NCBI GenBank assembly: GCA_030867875.1
Contig: JAOWCC010000936.1
Location: 124,001 to 188,000, forward strand
Length of the DNA: 64,000 nucleotides
DNA from: Actinernus sp. WN-2022
Taxonomy: Eukaryota; Cnidaria; Anthozoa; Actiniaria; Actinernidae
Direction: 5' to 3'
Positions 1 to 12,600 of this stretch are shown here, piece after piece. The position numbers were made by a program, and so were the translations under genes. The notes beneath the pieces are model-generated. The model saw only the letters and a program-made list of their open reading frames with translations, ran no database searches and was not told the DNA's origin. How positions within the stretch are numbered: position 1 is the first letter of the stretch; every line of letters begins with the position of its first letter.

Positions 1-46
1 CCTCCAGGTTACATGTCTGGCGCTCTACCAACTGAGCTATCAAGTC
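1..46 (-). tRNA. tRNA-Thr-like unit, cut by window edge
   Basis: This is the 5' half of the same tRNA-like unit found at 227-300, on the minus strand, with the A-box region TAGCTCAGTTGGTAGAGC intact. The 3' half lies outside the window. It belongs to a cluster of three copies. Confidence 0.45.
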
Positions 47-226
47 AGATGAGAGCAATCGTGGGTATTGGTGCGTTGTATGGGGTCACGGCGATTATAT
101 ATGTATATGTAGTTATGATATTGAATCATGTTTGCCGCGTAGCACTAGTAAGTGTAAAGAATGTAATATAAAGTGGTAAGCTGTAGTGCTAAGTGTGCAC
201 GCCCTACGAGGGAAAGAAAAAATCTC

Positions 227-300
227 TGACCCAAGTGGGACTCGAACCCAACGACCTCCAGGTTACATGTCTGGCGCTCTACCAACTGAGCTATCAAGTC
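227..300 (-). tRNA. tRNA-Thr(UGU)-like gene or pseudogene
   Basis: Cloverleaf parts are visible: a 7-bp acceptor stem (several G-U pairs), D-arm with A box TAGCTCAGTTGGTAGAGC, anticodon-position triplet TGT, and B box GGTTCGAGTCC. A run of six T follows the 3' end, as expected of an RNA polymerase III terminator. Two features argue against a normal tRNA: position 33 is A rather than the invariant U, and the T arm has one extra base. It may be a decayed gene or the head of a tRNA-derived repeat. Confidence 0.5.
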
Positions 301-405
301 AGCTTACCACAAGTCAGCAAACATGATTCAATATCATAACTACATATACATATATAATCGCCGTGACCCCATATAACGCACCAATACCCACGATTGCTCT
401 CATCT

Positions 406-479
406 GACTTGATAGCTCAGTTGGTAGAGCGCCAGACATGTAACCTGGAGGTCGTTGGGTTCGAGTCCCACTTGGGTCA
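406..479 (+). tRNA. tRNA-Thr(UGU)-like gene or pseudogene
   Basis: Same sequence as the minus-strand copy at 227-300, here on the plus strand, with the same A box, B box and downstream T run. The flanks are also shared, so the two units form a large inverted repeat. It has the same defects (A at position 33, extra T-arm base). Confidence 0.5.
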
Positions 480-950
480 GATTTTTTCTTTCCCTCGTAG
501 GGCGTGCACACTTAGCACTACAGCTTACCACTTTATATTACATTCTTTATACTACTAGTATAGATTGACCGAAAAATAAGCGACTACGTTTGCTGAGAAC
601 ATAGTTTGTCATAAATAACTCATATTGCTGTTTCATATAAACAGATAAACCTGTCGATGTAGTATGCCTTTTAATTTACTGCTAATTTTATTTTCACAGA
701 ATAAACCCCCAATATTATTTCATGAAGTACCTTGATTCAGTTGTTTGTGTGTCAAACAGAAACGGGGGCGCGCGAAGTTTGGTTCTGTGATAGCCACTGT
801 ATTAAAAAGCTGCAGATCAGTCAGTTTCAATATATTTTTAGTCTCTAGTAAATTCTTATCATTCACGATTTCATGTTAGACAAGAGAGCGATTTAATTTT
901 ATAGCAATTACATTGTATTTTAGAATGTAGATTCGCCGGAAAATATATTG

Positions 951-2078
951 CCGGTGTCACAGCGATTTCGCCCCCCACCCCCCCCCCCCCCCAGTGAATT
1001 CGCCCCTCTAGGGGGGGCGAAATCGCTAGTGAATTGTTGTCGTAATTCTTATTGAATTCGCCCCGCCTCAGAAAATAGAGGCAGTACATGCCAACGCACT
1101 TATCAATCTAAAGTTTTAAACAAAAAAATAAGTGAAAGACCTTTAGCTACTATTACTACTACTGACTATAAAAATACGCGAGTCGGTAACACTCCTTTTC
1201 TTCGGAAAGTCATTTAAAATTCTTTCCGAATTTGAGTTAATTACAATGCTAGAAAATTGCAAAACTTACCGCCGTTTTATCTTCTCATTAGTTAATAAGC
1301 TGTTTATCCAGAAAGGTTTTCCTAGTTAGAACTGATCTAATTACCGAATTAACAAGCGCCGTTAGCTCAATTGAAATAGAACAAAGCACGCGAGTCGGTA
1401 ACACTCCTTTATTCGGCAAAGTTCTTTCAAAATAGATGGATCGACGCGAGCATTATGGGTTATAAAAACTTACATACCACGATAATTACGTCAACTTCAT
1501 TATGGTTTTCATGCATGTAAAAATCATCGGGCTATTTGGCAGTTGTTTCCAAATACGGGAAGTTTTAAAACTTCCGCCGTTTTAGATCTTAATTAGTTCA
1601 TTAGCTTGTTTATTCAGGAAGTTTTCACGCGAGTCGGTAACACTTTCAAAGTAGGCGGATAAACGGGTTATCAAAACCTTAAGTATCCACAATAACTACT
1701 CATCTACATATTGGCTTCAGGCAAGAAATACTAACAACTAATCATTCGAAGATTGACGAAGATTGTATGTTGCACTGCTCGCGCGAATGAAAATTGCAGC
1801 GTTTACCGTAGCTACCAACACGAATTTTGTCTAAGAAAAGTGAAGCGTGGATTTTAAAATACAATTGAATTGCATGCCTTTATACACATTACGGATAGTT
1901 TTTTGTATTACTATTCTCCACGTCCAATACATTACAGTAATAAAAAGAAGGAAAACTTGTATTCATAACCTTTGAAAAGGTTAGAGGGAGGGGGGGCGAG
2001 GAAGGGGGGGCGAATTCACTAGCGATTTCGCCCCCCGGGGGGCGAATTCACGGGGGGGCGAAATCGCTGGTACACCGG
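951..2078. mobile_element. DNA element with G/C-tract inverted ends inserted in copy A
   Basis: The ends are inverted copies of CCGGTGT..CAGCGATTTCG followed by long C or G runs. Copy B near 19,905 lacks this 1.1 kb and reads straight through at CCGGGACAC, giving an empty site. Inside, the motif ACGCGAGTCGGTAACACT occurs three times (near 1178, 1388 and 1626). No protein is recognisable. Confidence 0.65.
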
Positions 2079-2557
2079 GACACAGATAATTCTCGATCTC
2101 TCTCATTTACGAACTAGCTATAAACAATGAACAAACTTAGGACTTATAAACTGATCATTACCTTAGTGATCTCCCTGTAGCCCGGATCCAGTAACAGCAC
2201 AACCTGAAAGCCGAACCAGGGAAAATACCCTGGGGGAAAAATACCCCCAAAAGATAAGAAACCTCTGCTAGCTAGCACTACTTACTAGAAGGCCACTTCC
2301 CAAGCGATTTTAGCGGCTATTCATTCGTCCACCTTTCAACTCGGTCGCCAGCGGCGCTATTTCCCCCTAAATCATCTACATCCGGCAATAAATTTAAACA
2401 GAAAGACACATTACTATGTTCTGAAGAATCTGATGCAGATTTTAGGTCGTTATTTACTAAACCACAGCAAAATTCGCAGTGTGAGTTTGTAGCCAATATA
2501 AGAAGAAATATATGGGGTTCGAAGCAACTTGAGAACGATGCGTTAAGTGAACTAAAA

Positions 2558-2788
2558 CAAGCAGCCTCAAGAGATTCATTGTCCTTCAAGTTGAACGCAT
2601 ACTATGCAGTTTAACCTCACTGCTTCCAATGATTATTGTAATTCGAAACTGTCTTTATTAGTGCTTAGTTTATTACTGTTATTAATCATCTATTTTATTT
2701 ATTTTATTTATGTTGAGGGCCACGTGTATATTATCTGTACGATATTAAGTGCTACCCTCGATAAATAAAGCAATATTATTATTATTAT
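2558..2788 (+). mobile_element. Non-LTR retrotransposon 3' end with ATT tail
   Basis: A short ORF end is followed by a 3' untranslated stretch, AATAAAG and an (ATT)n tail. It is flanked by TAAGTG on both sides. Copy B has a single TAGGTG at this place (near 20,395), so this is an insertion with a 6-bp target duplication. Confidence 0.6.
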
Positions 2789-3025
2789 TATAAGTGTATG
2801 ACGTCACATATGCTAAAAAATGACTAGGCATTCCTCGCCCACGGGAACGGATTCGCGTAATGGCGGACGTGATTTTGACGGTAAACTCTCTTTAAAATGT
2901 GTGGTCTAATTGGCCCCTTTGCAAACTTTTTTCACTGATTTGGATATTTCTGCCACTGTTTATTCTTATGGAATACAAAAAAGTGGCAAAAGAAATGGTC
3001 AAATTTCGTCGTAGTGGCACTTTAA

Positions 3026-3611
3026 TTTGCGAGTACTGATCGTGGAGAATATATGGATATATACGAAGGAAGAACTAGTGTAGCAACCATGCACAACCTG
3101 AAAAGCCCTTTAAAATCTCGCTCAAGAAAACGTTTGTGATGACTGACACGTGCCGGTGTTTCACAAGTCAAGCGCCAAAGGCATGCCGCGATCCAATTGT
3201 TTGAAGTTAACACTTAAACTGAAAGCAGACAATTTTGGTAATTGTATTCCAGAGAGGCAAGTTTACATTTATTATTGATACGTAGGCTCCCGGTAATTTC
3301 CGGGATTTCTCGAGACATGATAATTATATATTTGGTCAGTTCAAATTTATTCCTGGGAATTCCCTAGCATTTTAGGTCTCCCAAAAGTTTTAAAGTTAGA
3401 CTTAGGAATTTCCCAAGAATTCCCGAGAATTATTATTTTCTCGGGAAAACTTGGATGTTTGTTTTCTCAAAAGCAAGTCATTAACCTCCAGCTTTCCGTT
3501 CAATATGGATATCAACTTCACTTAAATGTTCCAGGTGATCTTCAAAGTCATGAGCAGGTGTTCATATCATGATACGATGGTTTAATATACATCATTAATT
3601 TATCTTTTTAG
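3026..3611. other. Intron sequence, no recognised feature
   Basis: AT-rich sequence between the transposon copy and the first RNF213 exon of the window. It includes a run of GGGAAT/TTCCC-like motifs at about 3,290-3,450 but nothing I can assign. Confidence 0.4.
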
Positions 3612-3697
3612 TACTACGTTTACTGTGCTGACCAGAAGTACGTGGATCTTGGCCTCGGCAGCCATCGTGTCAAGTGCAGAGTTGATGATACGTTCAG
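3612..3697 (+). CDS. RNF213: RNF213-like exon 1 (of window)
   Basis: Acceptor TTTTTAG, donor GTAAAT. It encodes VDLGLGSHRVKCRV, a highly conserved RNF213 stretch in the AAA+ region. It ends two bases into a codon that exon 2 completes as Arg. Confidence 0.85.
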
Positions 3698-6600
3698 GTA
3701 AATGCATTGAACTGTACTTCTACTACTCATTAAGTATTCATGAGGACAACTACCAACCATAGGTCTCAATACGTACTACGTGCCATACATTGAAACCCAT
3801 TTCGAGTACTCTCATGAAGAGTTCAACTACACTTCAATGTCCGAAGAGTTTGAAAACTCTAGGGCACTGAAGGGTCTAAGTTCTGCCCATAATAACTGGG
3901 AAACTAACAGGTCAACAGTAAAGAAGTGAAGTGACATAGAAAGAAAAAACCTGCCTCCAACGGGATTCGAACCAACTTTCTGAGAGCCCATACCAAGTTT
4001 CTAGTCAACTCCCTTTCCAACTACATTACTGAGTCGCTTGTTGAACTTTCTGGTCCCAAAAAGAAGAAGAATCCATAAGCGGGATAACTTTACACAATAG
4101 TGCAACAACATGTATCTTAATTAGAAACAATAGAAACAATGCTTACATAAAACATACCTGCATGTATCTTAATTACAAACAATAGAAACAATACTTACAT
4201 AAAACATACCTGCATGTATCTTAATTACAAACAATAGAGACAATGCTTACATAAAACATACCTGCATGTATCTTAATTACAAACAATAGAGACAATACTT
4301 ACATAAAACATACCTGCATGTATCTTAATTACAAACAATAGAGACAATGCTTACATAAAACATACCTGCATGTATCTTAATTACAAACAATAGAAACAAT
4401 ACTTACATAAAACATACCTGCATGTATCTTAATTACAAACAATAGAAACAATACTTACATAAAACATACCTGCATGTATCTTAATTACAAACAATAGAGA
4501 CAATGCTTACATAAAACATACCTGCATGTATCTTAATTACAAACAATAGAGACAATGCTTACATAAAACATACCTGCATGTATCTTAATTACAAACAATA
4601 GAGACAATGCTTACATAAAACATACCTGCATGTATCTTAATTACAAACAATAGAGACAATACTTACATAAAACATACCTGCATGTATCTTAATTACAAAC
4701 AATAGAGACAATGCTTACATAAAACATACCTGCATGTATCTTAATTACAAACAATAGAAACAATACTTACATAAAACATACCTGCATGTATCTTAATTAC
4801 AAACAATAGAGACAATGCTTACATAAAACATACCTGCATGTATCTTAATTACAAACAATAGAGACAATACTTACATAAAACATACCTGCATGTATCTTAA
4901 TTACAAACAATAGAGACAATGCTTACATAAAACATACCTGCATGTATCTTAATTACAAACAATAGAAACAATACTTACATAAAACATACCTGCATGTATC
5001 TTAATTACAAACAATAGAAACAATGCTTACATAAAACATACCAGCATGTATCTTAATTACAAACAATAGAGACAATACTTACATAAAACATACCTGCATG
5101 TATCTTAATTACAAACAATAGAAACAATACTTACATAAAACATACCTGCATGTATCTTAATTACAAACAATAGAGACAATGCTTACATAAAACATACCTG
5201 CATGTATCTTAATTACAAACAATAGAGACAATGCTTACATAAAACATACCTGCATGTATCTTAATTACAAACAATAGAAACAATACTTACATAAAACATA
5301 CCTGCATGTATCTTAATTACAAACAATAGAGACAATGCTTACATAAAACATACCTGCATGTATCTTAATTACAAACAATAGAGACAATGCTTACATAAAA
5401 CACCTGCATGTATCTTAATTACAAACAATAGAGACAATGCTTACATAAAACATACCTGCATGTATCTTAATTACAAACAATAGAAACAATACTTACATAA
5501 AACATACCTGCATGTATCTTAATTACAAACAATAGAGACAATGCTTACATAAAACATACCTGCATGTATCTTAATTACAAACAATAGAGACAATGCTTAC
5601 ATAAAACATACCTGCATGTATCTTAATTACAAACAATAGAAACAATGCTTACATAAAACATACCTGCATGTATCTTAATTACAAACAATAGAGACAATGC
5701 TTACATAAAACATACCTGCATGTATCTTAATTACAAACAATAGAGACAATGCTTACATAAAACATACCTGCATGTATCTTAATTACAAACAATAGAGACA
5801 ATGCTTACATAAAACATACCTGCATGTATCTTAATTACAAACAATAGAGACAATGCTTACATAAAACACCTGCATGTATCTTAATTACAAACAATAGAGA
5901 CAATGCTTACATAAAACATACCTGCATGTATCTTAATTACAAACAATAGAGACAATGCTTACATAAAACATACCTGCATGTATCTTAATTACAAACAATA
6001 GAGACAATGCTTACATAAAACATACCTGCATGTATCTTAATTACAAACAATAGAGACAATGCTTACATAAAACATACCTGCATGTATCTTAATTACAAAC
6101 AATAGAGACAATGCTTACATAAAACATACCTGCATGTATCTTAATTACAAACAATAGAGACAATGCTTACATAAAACATACCTGCATGTATCTTAATTAC
6201 AAACAATAGAGACAATGCTTACATAAAACACCTGCATGTATCTTAATTACAAACAATAGAGACAATGCTTACATAAAACATACCTGCATGTATCTTAATT
6301 ACAAACAATAGAGACAATGCTTACATAAAACATACCTGCATGTATCTTAATTACAAACAATAGAGACAATGCTTACATAAAACATACCTGCATGTATCTT
6401 AATTACAAACAATAGAGACAATGCTTACATAAAACATACCTGCATGTATCTTAATTACAAACAATAGAGACAATGCTTACATAAAACATACCTGCATGTA
6501 TCTTAATTACAAACAATAGAGACAATGCTTACATAAAACACCTGCATGTATCTTAATTACAAACAATAGAGACAATGCTTACATAAAACATACCTGCATG

Positions 6601-9600
6601 TATCTTAATTACAAACAATAGAAACAATACTTACATAAAACATACCTGCATGTATCTTAATTACAAACAATAGAGACAATGCTTACATAAAACATACCTG
6701 CATGTATCTTAATTACAAACAATAGAGACAATGCTTACATAAAACATACCTGCATGTATCTTAATTACAAACAATAGAGACAATGCTTACATAAAACATA
6801 CCTGCATGTATCTTAATTACAAACAATAGAGACAATGCTTACATAAAACACCTGCATGTATCTTAATTACAAACAATAGAGACAATGCTTACATAAAACA
6901 TACCTGCATGTATCTTAATTACAAACAATAGAGACAATGCTTACATAAAACACCTGCATGTATCTTAATTACAAACACTAGAGACAATGCTTACATAAAA
7001 CATACCTGCATGTATCTTAATTACAAACACTAGAAACAATGCTTACATAAAACATACCTGCATGTATCTTAATTACAAACAATAGAGACAATGCTTACAT
7101 AAAACATACCTGCATGTATCTTAATTACAAACAATAGAGACAATGCTTACATAAAACATACCTGCATGTATCTTAATTACAAACAATAGAGACAATGCTT
7201 ACATAAAACATACCTGCATGTATCTTAATTACAAACAATAGAGACAATGCTTACATAAAACATACCTGCATGTATCTTAATTACAAACAATAGAGACAAT
7301 GCTTACATAAAACATACCTGCATGTATCTTAATTACAAACAATAGAAACAATGCTTACATAAAACATACCTGCATGTATCTTAATTACAAACAATAGAGA
7401 CAATGCTTACATAAAACATACCTGCATGTATCTTAATTACAAACAATAGAAGACAATGCTTACATAAAACATACCTGCATGTATCTTAATTACAAACAAT
7501 AGAGACAATGCTTACATAAAACATACCTGCATGTATCTTAATTACAAACAATAGAGACAATGCTTACATAAAACATACCTGCATGTATCTTAATTACAAA
7601 CTAGAGAACAATGCTTACATAAAACATACCTGCATGTATCTTAATTACAAACAATAGAGACAATGCTTACATAAAACATACCTGCATGTATCTTAATTAC
7701 AAACAATAGAGACAATGCTTACATAAAACATACCTGCATGTATCTTAATTACAAACAATAGAGACAATGCTTACATAAAACATACCTGCATGTATCTTAA
7801 TTACAAACAATAGAGACAATGCTTACATAAAACATACCTGCATGTATCTTAATTACAAACAATAGAGACAATGCTTACATAAAACATACCTGCATGTATC
7901 TTAATTACAAACAATAGAGACAATGCTTACATAAAACATACCTGCATGTATCTTAATTACAAACAATAGAGACAATGCTTACATAAAACATACCTGCATG
8001 TATCTTAATTACAAACAATAGAGACAATGCTTACATAAAACATACCTGCATGTATCTTAATTACAAACAATAGAGACAATGCTTACATAAAACATACCTG
8101 CATGTATCTTAATTACAAACAATAGAGACAATGCTTACATAAAACATACCTGCATGTATCTTAATTACAAACAATAGAGACAATGCTTACATAAAACATA
8201 CCTGCATGTATCTTAATTACAAACAATAGAGACAATGCTTACATAAAACATACCTGCATGTATCTTAATTACAAACAATAGAGACAATGCTTACATAAAA
8301 CATACCTGCATGTATCTTAATTACAAACAATAGAGACAATGCTTACATAAAACATACCTGCATGTATCTTAATTACAAACAATAGAGACAATGCTTACAT
8401 AAAACATACCTGCATGTATCTTAATTACAAACAATAGAGACAATGCTTACATAAAACATACCTGCATGTATCTTAATTACAAACAATAGAGACAATGCTT
8501 ACATAAAACATACCTGCATGTATCTTAATTACAAACAATAGAGACAATGCTTACATAAAACATACCTGCATGTATCTTAATTACAAACAATAGAGACAAT
8601 ACTTACATAAAACATACCTGCATGTATCTTAATTACAAACAATAGAGACAATGCTTACATAAAACATACCTGCATGTATCTTAATTACAAACAATAGAAA
8701 CAATGCTTACATAAAACATACCTGCATGTATCTTAATTACAAACAATAGAGACAATGCTTACATAAAACATACCTGCATGTATCTTAATTACAAACAATA
8801 GAGACAATGCTTACATAAAACATACCTGCATGTATCTTAATTACAAACAATAGAGACAATGCTTACATAAAACATACCTGCATGTATCTTAATTACAAAC
8901 AATAGAGACAATACTTACATAAAACATACCTGCATGTATCTTAATTACAAACAATAGAGACAATGCTTACATAAAACATACCTGCATGTATCTTAATTAC
9001 AAACAATAGAGACAATGCTTACATAAAACTACCTGCATGTATCTTAATTACAAACAATAGAGACAATGCTTACATAAAACATACCTGCATGTATCTTAAT
9101 TACAAACACTAGAAACAATGCTTACATAAAACATACCTGCATGTATCTTAATTACAAACAATAGAGACAATGCTTACATAAAACATACCTGCATGTATCT
9201 TAATTACAAACAATAGAGACAATGCTTACATAAAACATACCTGCATGTATCTTAATTACAAACAATAGAGACAATGCTTACATAAAACATACCTGCATGT
9301 ATCTTAATTACAAACAATAGAGACAATGCTTACATAAAACATACCTGCATGTATCTTAATTACAAACAATAGAGACAATGCTTACATAAAACATACCTGC
9401 ATGTATCTTAATTACAAACAATAGAAACAATGCTTACATAAAACATACCTGCATGTATCTTAATTACAAACAATAGAGACAATGCTTACATAAAACATAC
9501 CTGCATGTATCTTAATTACAAACAATAGAAACAATGCTTACATAAAACATACCTGCATGTATCTTAATTACAAACAATAGAGACAATGCTTACATAAAAC

Positions 9601-12600
9601 ATACCTGCATGTATCTTAATTACAAACAATAGAAACAATGCTTACATAAAACATACCTGCATGTATCTTAATTACAAACAATAGAGACAATGCTTACATA
9701 AAACATACCTGCATGTATCTTAATTACAAACAATAGAGACAATGCTTACATAAAACATACCTGCATGTATCTTAATTACAAACAATAGAAACAATGCTTA
9801 CATAAAACATACCTGCATGTTATGTGAACATTACTTAGCAGTGTTCATCCTAGAAACGAAGGAAGGTGGGACATTTTTTTCGTTGGTTCTTAAAATTTTG
9901 CGAGACTTGTATCTCAAAAAGGGATGATTTAGTGTCATACAGAATGTGAATCATTCTATGAGTGTGAAAAGTGTCGCCTTCGTGTTAAACATTAGCAATA
10001 AATGAGTTGTAGAAGTGTGAGAATGTCGCAAAATCGCACCCTAGAATGAACACTGACTTAGTATGCTTTTTCTGGTGCTGGATAATTTTTTAACGGGCAA
10101 GCAGAACCGATATTGCTTTCGTGGATAGTGTTCTCTTTATCACCCGGTGAAAGAAGGGTTTATGATAAAATATTACCACTTGTCATTCAGGCTGATCGTT
10201 ATTGCTGAGAAGGACGTCGTATACAGCAAGTTCCCAATCCCCCTCATCAACCGACTGGAGAAGCATTACCTTGTTACATCCGAGGGTTTGACGGCAACAC
10301 AGTCGGAGATGGTAACTGACCTGGAGGCCTGGGTTAAAGACTTTGCTACAGTGCAGTACATGCCACACGAGCAGCAGAAACAGTAAGTCATTTACTGATA
10401 AAGTTTAGAGGATTTGATTTCAATTTTTTATTTCCACACTGTTTACATAATCAGGTAAGCAAAATCTAAAGTATTTTAAGATAGGACAATATAAAAATAA
10501 AGAATTAAAAGAGAGCTATGATAGGAATATGTGTGCAGTAGTCAAAGTAGCCGAGGCTTTCGAGTTGACTACTGTCTATGTGTAACTATAGATTATGAAT
10601 ACCTGAGCTCAGTATATACAATATAGCAGAAAAGGAGAAAAAGGAAAGAAAAGAAAGCATAAACATATTTGTGCGATAGCTAGATAATAATTAGATAACA
10701 ATTAAAGGAGCAGTGTCACGATTAGTATTCATGCTCAAAGTTTTGCAAATGTGTCAGGCGGACAAGAAATCAAAAGATGTGACAGAAGTAGAAGTCCGTG
10801 AGTAATCCGCTTGCATAGGCGTATTTGCACGATATATCGAGCCGAAATTGCTTTAAAACTATACTTCAGTATTATATGGTTAGGTTTGATGTTATATTTA
10901 TATAAAGCAGCATTTTATTTATTTCAATCGAAAGGGAAATTTGCAGCGGCGCGTGACATAGCGTGATTTTGCCATTGTCTATAACAACCAATCAGAATCG
11001 TGACACTGCTCCTTTAATTACTAAAACAAGAGCGCATCTGGGCTTTCACTCGGGCCACATGAGATTGAAGATGAAATACACTTTCATTTGAAATCCTCTT
11101 AGTAATAACCAAAGGGAAGAATTATTAGCAGTCTTTAGGAGTGGCCGGTAGCGCGGTGACTTTCATTCTCTGCTCCCCTAGTATATATATACATGTATGT
11201 AATTTAATATTTTTGTTTTCTCGTATGTAAATTAAAGTAGTTGATCTTTTATTGAAAACACTACTTATTCATGTGTGTATGTATGTTCAGACTACTATCG
11301 TGCAGCTAGCTAGAGTCTTGAGATATCTGTCAGCAGCTCGCAGCTAGTTAATAAATTAGTACTGTTCAGACCTAGTAACTTAGTAGGTTTTACTTTTTGT
11401 TTTTCCCTCTTCTGGTTTGTTTCTATCTCTAAAGAGGGCATGAATGGGGTTAACTGACTACTGACAAACAGCCTTAAAAATAACTGACAACTGGCAAATG
11501 ACGATTGTTTTACTGACAACTGACAACCGAAAAATAACTGACAACTGACAAATTTGGTTTTTGTGGGTCAAACATTGTAAATTTTCTCTAGTAATGATTA
11601 ACTAGGGCTAACTGACAACTGACAAATGGCCAAAATTTTAACTGACAACTGACATGTAGACCCCCCCATTCAGACCCTCTCTAAAAGATAGAAATTTGGT
11701 CTATAACTGCCCTTGGCGCAAGTGTTTCGTAATCGCAAATAATTGACCGCCAAAGTGCTCAATTGAAATTTCAACCAAAATATTAAAACTGTGCGAAAAA
11801 CTGCTACTGACTGGTGTTTGGCGATCCTCGTTATCCATGATGGCTCAATTGACGTACAATACACCCGGTAGTTGTCGTGGTAAGAGAAATTACCTTGGAG
11901 CGAGTAGTGAACGTGGTCGTAGCGAGAGCTAGAAGTCGGCTAGATCGGATGATAACACTGACTTGACATTTGTGTACATTTCAAAACCTTAAAATAACTA
12001 AAATCTGTCATCGATGGGCTTTAGCGCGCTAGATTCTATTCAAGCTACCTCGCTAGGTAGCTTGGAACTTCAAAGTATTCCACCGACCACTAGCTAGCTA
12101 ATCACCAGAGCAGAAAAACTGTTCAGACTAAAGAAGCTCGCTACCTCCTGTGGTTAGCTAGCTAGATTTACTAGCCTGAACACGGCCACACGTTTACAAT
12201 TTAGTCTGCAGGTCCGATAAAACTGCAGGTTCCAGTCGTAAACAGTCCGAGTTTGACCAAAGTTAAACGATCGAGCTGCTCGCGTCCGTAGATATATATT
12301 TCTTCGTTTGCACTTTTGACATGATATAATTCTTCAAATGGCACCATTGTTTTATTTCTTATGTTTAATAATACAGTTCTCAGCTGTAAAAAAAATAGAA
12401 CATTCTATGGAAGATTTCTTGTCCTAAAGTTTGGAAACGTAACACATGCATTTGACGCTAGAAAGTTCAGTACTCGCGGAAGTACGCAAGGTCAATTTAC
12501 TAGTGGCAGTTTACTAGTTTGCACTATCGGCTGTTATGGAATGGAAACATACTTTCACAGCTTAATATGTATGTCGATTGGTCAGAAGGATATCTTGTTT

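Larger units (their letters stand above)
1..547. repeat. Inverted and tandem tRNA-containing units
   Basis: A unit of about 250 bp (tRNA-like gene plus spacer) occurs in tandem on the minus strand at 1-300. Its spacer and tRNA recur in reverse orientation at 320-547, with arms matching almost base for base (for example the block near 60-130 against 325-400). Confidence 0.7.
548..3025. mobile_element. TTAA-flanked non-autonomous DNA element, copy A (5' truncated)
   Basis: Collinear with copy B at 18,851-20,628 from the block around 551-950 and again from 2,079 to 3,025. The right end GTAGTGGCACTTTAA is shared with other elements in the window and ends in TTAA. The left inverted arm seen in copy B is missing. 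Two later insertions (951-2078 and about 2558-2788) interrupt it. It encodes nothing recognisable. Confidence 0.65.

Noticed and set aside
3022..3213. Minus-strand 63-residue ORF
   Set aside because: Lies at the end of a transposon copy and in intron sequence; no family resemblance.
4108..9822. CRISPR-like array
   Set aside because: The unit repeats head to tail with no unique spacers, in an animal intron; it is a minisatellite.
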